A stretch of DNA of 41,072 nt from Candidatus Peregrinibacteria bacterium CG2_30_44_17 (GTDB taxonomy: Bacteria; Patescibacteriota; Gracilibacteria; UBA1369; UBA12470): positions 1 through 41,072 of the forward strand of contig MNZJ01000023.1 of assembly GCA_001873565.1 (NCBI GenBank). Reading direction: 5' to 3'. Position numbers and translations under genes: made by a program. Below, piece by piece: positions 24,902-30,951 of the stretch. The first letter of the stretch is position 1. Each line of letters starts with the position of its first letter. The notes under the pieces are model-generated. The model ran no database searches. It saw nothing but the letters and a program-made list of their open reading frames with translations, and was not told the origin of the DNA.

Positions 24902-25448
24902 GCAAAAAATTAGTAATAATAATGTCTCCGCCTTCGGTAAGGAACGACTCCGGATGGAATTGCACTCCGAAAACAGGGAGCTGCTCGTGCCGTATTCCCA
25001 TTATCACGTTGTCGGGTGTCCAGGCGGTCAGCTCAAAACCTTTTGGCACGTGGTCAATAACAAGGGAATGATAACGGGCGACCGTTAGTGGATTATTGGA
25101 GTTGCGAAAAATACCATCGCCATTATGAATAACATCAGTGGTTTTGCCGTGCATTACTTGTGGTGCTCTAACGGTTTTTGCTCCAAAGACTTCGCCTATA
25201 CATTGATGACCTAAGCATACACCCAGTATTGGTTTTTTGTCATAAAACTCACGAATGCAGTCGCAAGATATTCCTGCGGAAGACGGATCTTTTGGCCCGG
25301 GAGAGATCACGATTGCATCATATGGGCGAACATCATCGAGGGAAATCTCATCATGCTTCTTCACGTCTACATCGCCGCCAAGTCTTTCGATCTGCTGGTA
25401 TAGATTGAAAGTAAAAGAGTCGTAATTATCGATTAGCAAAACGTTCAT
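24888..25448 (-). CDS. pabA: Aminodeoxychorismate synthase component II, glutamine amidotransferase (PabA)
   Basis: A class I glutamine amidotransferase that delivers ammonia to PabB. From the ATG at 25446-25448 it is 186 residues: MNVLLIDNYDSFTFNLYQ, ISPGPKDPSSAGIS, the nucleophile elbow ILGVCLGHQCIGE with Cys78, and GVQFHPESFLTEGG with the catalytic His and Glu. The frame stays open to 25526, but those 26 residues have no counterpart in the family and would overlap the divergent gene at 25512, so the internal ATG is preferred. First gene of pabABC. TrpG is nearly identical in sequence type; the PabB partner decides the assignment. Confidence 0.92.
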   Translation of the reverse strand: MNVLLIDNYDSFTFNLYQQIERLGGDVDVKKHDEISLDDVRPYDAIVISPGPKDPSSAGISCDCIREFYDKKPILGVCLGHQCIGEVFGAKTVRAPQVMHGKTTDVIHNGDGIFRNSNNPLTVARYHSLVIDHVPKGFELTAWTPDNVIMGIRHEQLPVFGVQFHPESFLTEGGDIIITNFLHANY

Positions 25449-25511
25449 AACGCAGTATTTATCGTGTACAATAGGCGCCGGAAAGGGATTATAATCTAAA
25501 TCCGCGAAGAT

Positions 25512-25775
25512 ATGGAGGATTTTCAAAAAGAAATCGAAAAACTAAAAGCGCGCAATCGAGAAGTCGAAGTAAATAAAGCGTGGGAAACAAGTATCACTCG
25601 AAGGACGATTTTATCTCTTCTTACATATATTGCAATCGGCGCGTATTTACAGGCAATTCAAATTCCAAATCCATGGCTCAGTGCAATCGTACCTGCGATC
25701 GCATTCATGATTTCCACTCTGGCACTCCCTTATATCAAAGCAATCTGGCTAAAAATTCACAAGCATGAAAATTAA
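25512..25775 (+). CDS. Small two-helix membrane protein, unknown function
   Basis: The 87-residue protein has a charged, coiled-coil-like N-terminus (MEDFQKEIEKLKARNREVEV) and two hydrophobic segments (about 33-51 and 57-78) separated by a P-N-P-W turn, ending with a basic tail (IHKHEN). I do not recognise a named family; short proteins of this layout recur in CPR and other bacteria. The ATG at 25512 is divergent from pabA, 63 bases away. It overlaps the next gene by 11 bases, so the two are probably one operon. Confidence 0.7.
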   Translation: MEDFQKEIEKLKARNREVEVNKAWETSITRRTILSLLTYIAIGAYLQAIQIPNPWLSAIVPAIAFMISTLALPYIKAIWLKIHKHEN

Positions 25776-26184
25776 GAAAATCGGCTCACGACTGATGATA
25801 AAACTGGAGAAAGGCGACGAAATAATCTCCTGCGTGAAGCAAGCCTGCGTAGACGAAGGGATCAAGCTAGCCTCTCTCACAGGCATCGGAGCTACCGGCG
25901 ACGTAAAAATCGGCTCAATGGACCCAATAACAGGTATATACGCATCGCGAACATTCACGGGGATGCTCGAAATCGCCTCGCTAAAAGGCAACATAACAAT
26001 GCTCGATGGAGAGCCTTACCCTCACCTGCACATTGTTATTGGCGATGAGGATCACAAGGCGTACGCAGGACATCTGATTGAAGCTCGTATCAATGTTGCC
26101 TGTGAAATAGTCATGGAAATAATCGAAGGCGAGATAACTCGTAGCTTCGACAAAAGTGTTCAGGCGAGAACGTGGGATCTATAA
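25765..26184 (+). CDS. PPC (DUF296) domain protein
   Basis: The 139-residue single-domain protein fits the PPC/DUF296 fold. Its start is RLMIKLEKGDEIISCVKQAC, then ASLTGIGATGDVKIGSMDP, LEIASLKGNITMLDGEPYPHLHIVIGDED and AGHLIEARINVACEIVMEI. The H-L-H and A-G-H-L motifs form the conserved, probably metal-binding surface. Family members include archaeal and bacterial single-domain proteins of uncertain function and the DNA-binding plant AT-hook proteins; the bacterial forms are often trimers. It overlaps the preceding small membrane gene by 11 bases and ends one base before the convergent stop at 26185. Confidence 0.88.
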   Translation: MKIKKIGSRLMIKLEKGDEIISCVKQACVDEGIKLASLTGIGATGDVKIGSMDPITGIYASRTFTGMLEIASLKGNITMLDGEPYPHLHIVIGDEDHKAYAGHLIEARINVACEIVMEIIEGEITRSFDKSVQARTWDL

Positions 26185-26775
26185 CTACTCGTTGCCAAAA
26201 CTGCTGTCTACGAAGTCATGGCATTTTCCCTCCATGGACAAAAAAGCATCGACAAATTTATCTTCGATCTTTTTCTTGCGCAAAAGATACGCAATACTCC
26301 AGAAAACAGCCTCGCACACAACAATAACACCTGTAATACCAAGGAAATGCATCACCTCGTCGCCTGAAACCGACACTCCAAAGCCAACGCCAAGGTATTC
26401 TTGCGCACTCCACATGGCGGTACCTAGCACGGTCACAATAATGAGCATAATTCCAATCACTGCCGCAATGCCAAGTCCTATAATCGGCATCCAGATTGTT
26501 AAATATAGGATTTCAAAAAACAACCCAAGGGCTGTATGTAAATACTCGTTAAAAAGCCCGTTAATAGACTTGCCTTCACCTTGCAATACGCCTGAAATTA
26601 CAGGGAACAGAGGAATCAATACAAACACGGCAAGAATTGCTATAAGCCAATTTTGAGTAGTACTTAGGAACCATGGAAATAGCCAAAAAAGCCCTCCAAC
26701 AACAAAAATGATAGAAGCGAGCATTCCCATGAAAAGGCTCCAATCATGACGAAATTTTCTGAAACGTTTTCCCAT
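26185..26775 (-). CDS. Polytopic membrane protein, unknown
   Basis: The 196-residue protein has about five strongly hydrophobic segments (approximately 15-34, 42-62, 83-104, 105-125 and 143-164). The N-terminus is basic (MGKRFRKFRHDW), and the soluble C-terminal tail (RKKKIEDKFVDAFLSMEGKCHD) should lie in the cytoplasm. No family is recognised and no catalytic motif is visible. It may be transcribed with the deaminase gene, whose stop is nine bases upstream of this ATG. Confidence 0.7.
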   Translation of the reverse strand: MGKRFRKFRHDWSLFMGMLASIIFVVGGLFWLFPWFLSTTQNWLIAILAVFVLIPLFPVISGVLQGEGKSINGLFNEYLHTALGLFFEILYLTIWMPIIGLGIAAVIGIMLIIVTVLGTAMWSAQEYLGVGFGVSVSGDEVMHFLGITGVIVVCEAVFWSIAYLLRKKKIEDKFVDAFLSMEGKCHDFVDSSFGNE

Positions 26776-26784
26776 TAGGGCGTG

Positions 26785-27264
26785 TTAATACACATTGTTA
26801 GCTCCCTGCTCTTTCCACAGCTTAAACAGTGCGACATTCTCGTCTCTCATGAAGCCGGAAATAAAATTTACAGGGCTGCCCCCGAACTCTTTCATCTTTT
26901 CGTTGGAGATAGTGAGCTCATTGAACCCAGCATCCTGTGCATCGGCGATAAATGCGCCATAAACAACGGTGTCGATGCGTGCCCAGTGGATAGCGGAAAA
27001 ACACATCGGACAAGGCTCGCATGTTGAGTAAAGAATGCATCCGGAAAGATCGATACTGCCAATAGCTTTGCAAGCGGCACGTATGGTATGGACTTCGCCA
27101 TGCGAGGTTATATCCGTATCCTGCCACACTGTATTATGTTCGCAAGCTACAACCTTTCCATCTTTCACTATGCAGGCGCCAAAAGGGGTTTGCCCACTGA
27201 GAACGCCTTCACGTGTTTTGTCGATCGCCATTTGCATAAATTTCTCGCTAGGTTGATAAGCCAT
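26785..27264 (-). CDS. Nucleoside/guanine deaminase of the CMP/dCMP deaminase fold
   Basis: The 159-residue zinc hydrolase carries the deaminase signature: SHGEVHTIRAAC (zinc His and catalytic Glu; most relatives have HAE) and STCEPCPMCFSAIHWARI (two zinc cysteines). The neighbouring QTPFGACIVKDGKVVA and VVYGAFIADAQDAGF, followed by about 45 more residues, match bacterial guanine deaminase (guanine to xanthine) better than TadA, which is basic and tRNA-binding. Purine salvage or catabolism is the likely role. Substrate choice within the family is uncertain. Confidence 0.85.
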   Translation of the reverse strand: MAYQPSEKFMQMAIDKTREGVLSGQTPFGACIVKDGKVVACEHNTVWQDTDITSHGEVHTIRAACKAIGSIDLSGCILYSTCEPCPMCFSAIHWARIDTVVYGAFIADAQDAGFNELTISNEKMKEFGGSPVNFISGFMRDENVALFKLWKEQGANNVY

Positions 27265-27397
27265 TTTTTAAAAAGTTACTTTATTTAAACCATCTGTCAG
27301 TATCTCACTCTTTTGATTTTCATAGGCACAAAGATATTGCCAAAAATAGAGCACTAAGTAAAACAATAAATCGAGTAAGGGGAGGAAGTCCTTGGCG

Positions 27398-27426
27398 TTG
27401 AGGAGAGAGTAGATTTATGTTATAAT
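27398..27426 (+). promoter_or_regulatory. Strong sigma-70-type promoter
   Basis: TTGAGG (27398-27403) and TATAAT (27421-27426) are separated by exactly 17 bases. The predicted start is near 27433, about 20 bases before the ATG at 27454. The rest of 27265-27397 shows nothing else. Confidence 0.7.
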
Positions 27427-27453
27427 TAATTAATATTATTTAAAACAAAATCT

Positions 27454-28434
27454 ATGCACAAAAAGAAAATATTCATAGCTGGTGCGGTAATAATCAGCGC
27501 CTTGGTAGGTGCAACAATATATCTGCTCCCATCTACGGATAGTTTGCAAGGTAGGATGTCTCTCGATTCCACGCCATCCAAAACATCATCGGTTGTAACA
27601 AACACACCGGTCGCGCCGTCAAAAGGAAGTTCGGTTAAATCCAGTTTGTCTACGCTGTTAGGCGCAACAGGATCTTCGGCAATAATGGATGAATTGTTAG
27701 ACGAAGCGGATGCCTTGACGGCAGACTTCGCAACTTTGAAAGACAATTATTATTGGGAGTTTATCAATAGGGATTTCGAAGCAGAGACATATCAGGATTT
27801 CGAAGATTCCGCAGCTTTTCTAGCAGAAACTTTGGATGGATTTCTAAGTATAGAATCGAGATTTAACGACTTCTTTGACAGTTATTACTCAATTGATCCA
27901 AGCGCAGAGCTGGAATCAAAAGTCACAGAGGCAGTGGCATATACGGAATCGACAGCAGGGTACACTTTGGAAGACATATATGCCAGAATGTTGCCTAGCA
28001 ACATCAGTTATCTAGAACATTATGATATTGATGCTTATGGAGATTTGGAACTAACGGATATGTCTGTGACAGTAGGTGCTGATGGCGACTTGCACTTTAT
28101 GATTACAGTTTCCAACAACGAAGATGCATCGGCAAGTGCAACACGCCCAATGGCTGCTGGTGACATTTATTTGGAAGGAGATTACTGGGTGACAGGAGCA
28201 GGATCATCGTATTTCGGTATGGACATCACCGATAATGTCGAAATAGAAGCAGGCAACTCTAGGGTAATAACTGGAACTCTGGATTTTTCAGATAGAACAG
28301 AGGAGATATACAACGCATATCTTGAAGGTGGCATCTTGTCCTTCGATGTTGATATTTACATCAACTACACTCACACGTACCAAGAGTATGACTCTGAGAA
28401 CAACAACGAGAGTAGGCAATTTAGTGCCCTATAA
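27454..28434 (+). CDS. Membrane-anchored exported protein, unknown
   Basis: The 326-residue protein has an N-terminal signal anchor (KKKIFIAGAVIISALVGATIYLL cut as residues 3-25) and a Ser/Thr-rich linker (about 30-70). A predicted helical acidic domain follows (about 75-170, rich in Phe, Tyr and Asp), then a C-terminal beta-rich domain (about 190-320, with DMSVTVGADGDLHFMITVSN and NSRVITGTLDFSDRTEE). It has no lipobox and no cysteine. No family is recognised. Its own strong promoter suggests it is well expressed on the cell surface. A single-gene unit ahead of the yibE/F gene, 107 bases downstream. Confidence 0.7.
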   Translation: MHKKKIFIAGAVIISALVGATIYLLPSTDSLQGRMSLDSTPSKTSSVVTNTPVAPSKGSSVKSSLSTLLGATGSSAIMDELLDEADALTADFATLKDNYYWEFINRDFEAETYQDFEDSAAFLAETLDGFLSIESRFNDFFDSYYSIDPSAELESKVTEAVAYTESTAGYTLEDIYARMLPSNISYLEHYDIDAYGDLELTDMSVTVGADGDLHFMITVSNNEDASASATRPMAAGDIYLEGDYWVTGAGSSYFGMDITDNVEIEAGNSRVITGTLDFSDRTEEIYNAYLEGGILSFDVDIYINYTHTYQEYDSENNNESRQFSAL

Positions 28435-28541
28435 TCCACAATAGTGCTTTTTATATAACGCTCAGCACATTTACTCCGAGATATTTTCATCGAATAAGAT
28501 TGCAGCTATACTGCGAAGGACAGATTTTATAAATCCAAATC

Positions 28542-29651
28542 ATGCGAAAGACAATAATATATATATTCTCAGTTATCCTTCTCAGCTTCTCAATTATCAA
28601 CGTAGCCATGGCGGAAGAGGAAGTGCCGGGAGGACCAACGGAGACAACTGGTGTCATAGAGCAAGTGTTGGAAGAGAAAGAAGTGGAATCTTACGGAGGC
28701 ACTCAGATATATCAGAAGCTTGCAGTAGTGTTGGAGGATGGCGCCACAGTCACGATAGAGAGTGGAACGGAGAGTAAACTCAGCACGATGCTGTTTGAAG
28801 AGGGGGACAAGGTATTGGTAACTCATATCACGAGCATTGACGGTGAAGACATATATTATATTAGCGACTATATAAGGACAGGACCTATCTATGTATTATT
28901 CGTGATTTTTGTAGGTTTGGCGATTTTGGTTGCCGGCAAGACGGGTTTTCGTGCTTTGCTGGCGATGGGGCTATCTTTTGTTGTGATTTTCAAGCTTCTT
29001 TTGCCGATGCTGCTTAATGGATCGGATCCGATTTTTGTTATGATCTTGGGCTCGGTCATTCTGGCGCCATTATCTTTTTATGTGTCGTACGGAATCAATA
29101 AAAAAACTCACCTAGCAACGATAAGTACGGTGATCACGTTGGTTATTACAAGCTTGATGGCTGCCGTATTTGTATCAGCGACCAAACTCACCGGTTTCGC
29201 AAGCGAAGAAGCGGGATTTTTGCAAGGACTTAATGACGTAGAATACAGTATGGTCGGAATACTTTTGGCGGGAATTATTATCGGTCTTATGGGCGTAGTT
29301 GACGACGTGACTGTTACGCAGACAGCCTTGGTACACGAAATTTTTGAAACAAACAAGAAACTCAAATTCAAAGAGTTGTATTTGAAATCTTTTGCAGTAG
29401 GGCGCACTCATATTGCTTCTATGATTAACACATTGATATTGGTTTATGCCGGTGCATCTATGCCACTCATGATGATGTTTATCGACAATCCTCAGCCATT
29501 CGCTCATATCATAAATTACGAAATCATTGCGACGGAGATAGTGAGGACTCTAGTTGGCAGTATCGGACTGATTCTTGCAGTCCCGATAACAACATTCATT
29601 AGCTGTTACGGAGTAATACAAGGCGCGGGAAAGCAGGTTCCGAGACGGTAA
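28542..29651 (+). CDS. YibE/F-family membrane protein
   Basis: The 369-residue protein has an N-terminal signal-like helix (about 5-24) and a soluble extracytoplasmic beta domain (about 30-110, with EKEVESYGGTQIYQKLAVVLEDG). Seven or eight membrane spans then carry the YibE/F pattern: ILVAGKTGFRALLAMGLSF, GSVILAPLSFYVSYG, INKKTHLATISTVITL and GVVDDVTVTQTALVHEI. YibE/F proteins are widespread multi-pass proteins, in Gram-positives often as a YibE-YibF pair, proposed as transporters with no settled substrate. Here one copy is present. A -10-like TATACT lies at 28507-28512. Confidence 0.88.
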   Translation: MRKTIIYIFSVILLSFSIINVAMAEEEVPGGPTETTGVIEQVLEEKEVESYGGTQIYQKLAVVLEDGATVTIESGTESKLSTMLFEEGDKVLVTHITSIDGEDIYYISDYIRTGPIYVLFVIFVGLAILVAGKTGFRALLAMGLSFVVIFKLLLPMLLNGSDPIFVMILGSVILAPLSFYVSYGINKKTHLATISTVITLVITSLMAAVFVSATKLTGFASEEAGFLQGLNDVEYSMVGILLAGIIIGLMGVVDDVTVTQTALVHEIFETNKKLKFKELYLKSFAVGRTHIASMINTLILVYAGASMPLMMMFIDNPQPFAHIINYEIIATEIVRTLVGSIGLILAVPITTFISCYGVIQGAGKQVPRR

Positions 29652-29677
29652 TTATCGCAGGAGTGCAAAATACCGCC

Positions 29678-29847
29678 AGAGAGACTGGGATGACGCTCGT
29701 TTCACTCGCTATGCTCCTGCGTCGTTCGGTAATGTCGTAACTCCGTTCCGGCATTACTCTCACTATCCTCGGGACCCGAACCCGGTTCGACCCCGTCTTC
29801 CCACGCTTCAAAACCACTCCAACCTGAAGGCTGAACTGTTTTTGAAT
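29678..29847 (-). mobile_element. tRNA-Ser(UGA)-tagged structured repeat unit 1
   Basis: The unit opens (plus-strand order) with 14 bases of the tRNA-Ser(UGA) 3' end (29678-29691), then GACGCTCG, TATGCTCCTGCG with the core CTGCGTCGTTCGGTAATG. The block ACTCTCACTATCCTCGGGAC plus CCGAACCC is the same as at tRNA-Tyr with one mismatch. A T-arm-like GGTTCGACCCCGTCTT then echoes tRNA-Ser, not tRNA-Tyr. The unit ends in a hairpin flanked by CTTCAAAA and TTTTTGAA (about 29810-29847), terminator-like. No coding capacity. 29652-29677 holds nothing I can identify. Confidence 0.65.
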
Positions 29848-30031
29848 TGGCGGAGAGACTGGGATGACGCTTTGCTACGCAAAGCTATGCTCCTGCGTCA
29901 TGCTCGGTCATGTGCCTGCAAGCAGTCACGCGACTCTCGCATATTCCTTGAAGTAGCGAACCCTTTGGGTTCTCACCCCAATTCTACATCAGTAATAACC
30001 CCTTACCCCATGAAGGGGTGCGGGCTTATTC
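29848..30031 (-). mobile_element. tRNA-Ser(UGA)-tagged structured repeat unit 2
   Basis: The unit opens with 18 bases identical to the tRNA-Ser(UGA) 3' end including CCA (29848-29865). GAC and the perfect hairpin GCTTTGC-TAC-GCAAAGC follow, then TATGCTCCTGCGTC, CTCGGTCATG, ACTCTCGC, GCGAACCC-TTT-GGGTTC, and ACCCCA, which pairs back to the TGGGAT at the start. A final hairpin, ACCCCTT/AAGGGGT with GGGGT (about 29998-30022), separates it from the intact tRNA. This is the most diverged of the four units in its right half. Confidence 0.65.
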
Positions 30032-30121
30032 TGGCGGAGAGACTGGGATTCGAACCCAGGAGACCCTTGCGGGTCTAACGGTTTTCAAGACCGCCGCTTT
30101 CAACCGCTCAGCCATCTCTCC
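30032..30121 (-). tRNA. tRNA-Ser (UGA)
   Basis: A class II cloverleaf: acceptor GGAGAGA with TCTCTCC, D-arm TGGCTGAGCGGTTGAAAGC, anticodon loop CTTGAAA (TGA), long variable arm (AGACCCGCAAGGGTCT), T-arm CTGGGTTCGAATCCCAG, discriminator G and encoded CCA (30032-30034). Its 3' end is repeated at 29848 and 29678. Confidence 0.95.
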
Positions 30122-30190
30122 TTATATTTCCGCGGGAATGCGCAGAAATTATAGGGAAATAGACGGATAAATCAACTTAAATTAACGAAA

Positions 30191-30859
30191 TTACTCGCAG
30201 TCGGACGGAGCTTCTTCGCACTCGGCTTCTTCCTCCGCACAAGGATTCTCACATTCGTTAGCGATAAGAAGCACCGCATAAGTGGCGTAAGCATCGAACA
30301 TATCTCTGTCGGCAGGCTCGGAAGATTCGCAGCCGGTGTATCCGAATTGAGTAGCTGTATTGTTATCAAGGCACTCGTCTATTCCATCTGCATTGGTATT
30401 ATCAAGCCACTCGGCATATCCGTCGCAATCGTCTTCGTCGTTAGCAGGTGTAGTTATGCAAGCAACTCCAACCCAAGGCTCATCCAGATCGTAATCATTC
30501 CGGGTCTCCCAATGAGCTGTAAAAGTCCCATCGCAGTCTGTATTTTTAACATCCATCTCTTCCCACCCCTGATCAAGAGTCGAACTGTGAGTGTCCACGA
30601 AACATCGCACGCGGTAAGAGTCTCTTGTAGAAGTCACTACGGTACCAATGACATCAACGGACTCTCTATGAGTAGGGAATTTGTCGCAAGTATGCATAGC
30701 GCGTTCGACTTCTACGGTGATAGTCGGATCGCAGGAATCAAACCCATTATTCACGCAGTTATCGCCTTTATGAGTACATCCTGAGGCAAAGAGAGTAAGT
30801 ACTGCGGCGGCAAGTGCATTGCGACCTGATCGGATTGTTTCAGAAGAAAGATTACTCAT
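30191..30859 (-). CDS. Cysteine-rich lipoprotein, unknown
   Basis: The 222-residue protein has a lipoprotein signal: basic N-terminus, hydrophobic ALAAAVLTLF and lipobox ASGC with Cys28 as the acylation site. The mature part is acidic and holds 13 further cysteines, many next to Asp or Asn (GDNC, FDSC, NTDC, DDC, GIDEC), which implies disulphide bonding outside the membrane. The tail is a short Cys/Glu repeat (NECENPCAEEEAECEEAPSDC cut at 20 residues it runs to the end). Stretches such as DEDDCDGYAEWLDNTNADGI resemble Ca-binding loops but no EF-hand is certain. It may be transcribed after the Tat-lipoprotein gene, 92 bases upstream. Confidence 0.75.
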   Translation of the reverse strand: MSNLSSETIRSGRNALAAAVLTLFASGCTHKGDNCVNNGFDSCDPTITVEVERAMHTCDKFPTHRESVDVIGTVVTSTRDSYRVRCFVDTHSSTLDQGWEEMDVKNTDCDGTFTAHWETRNDYDLDEPWVGVACITTPANDEDDCDGYAEWLDNTNADGIDECLDNNTATQFGYTGCESSEPADRDMFDAYATYAVLLIANECENPCAEEEAECEEAPSDCE

Positions 30860-30951
30860 GGCGAAAGCTGTTTAATAACTTATAGGAAAGTAATTAAACC
30901 ATATCTAGCATAACAAGTCAAGCGTATTCCGCATGCAAATAGAGACCTTAC

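Noticed and set aside
23660-25448. Anthranilate synthase (trpE-trpG)
   Set aside because: Lys at the PabB-specific position (CPTKGT) and a class IV aminotransferase directly downstream favour pABA synthesis.
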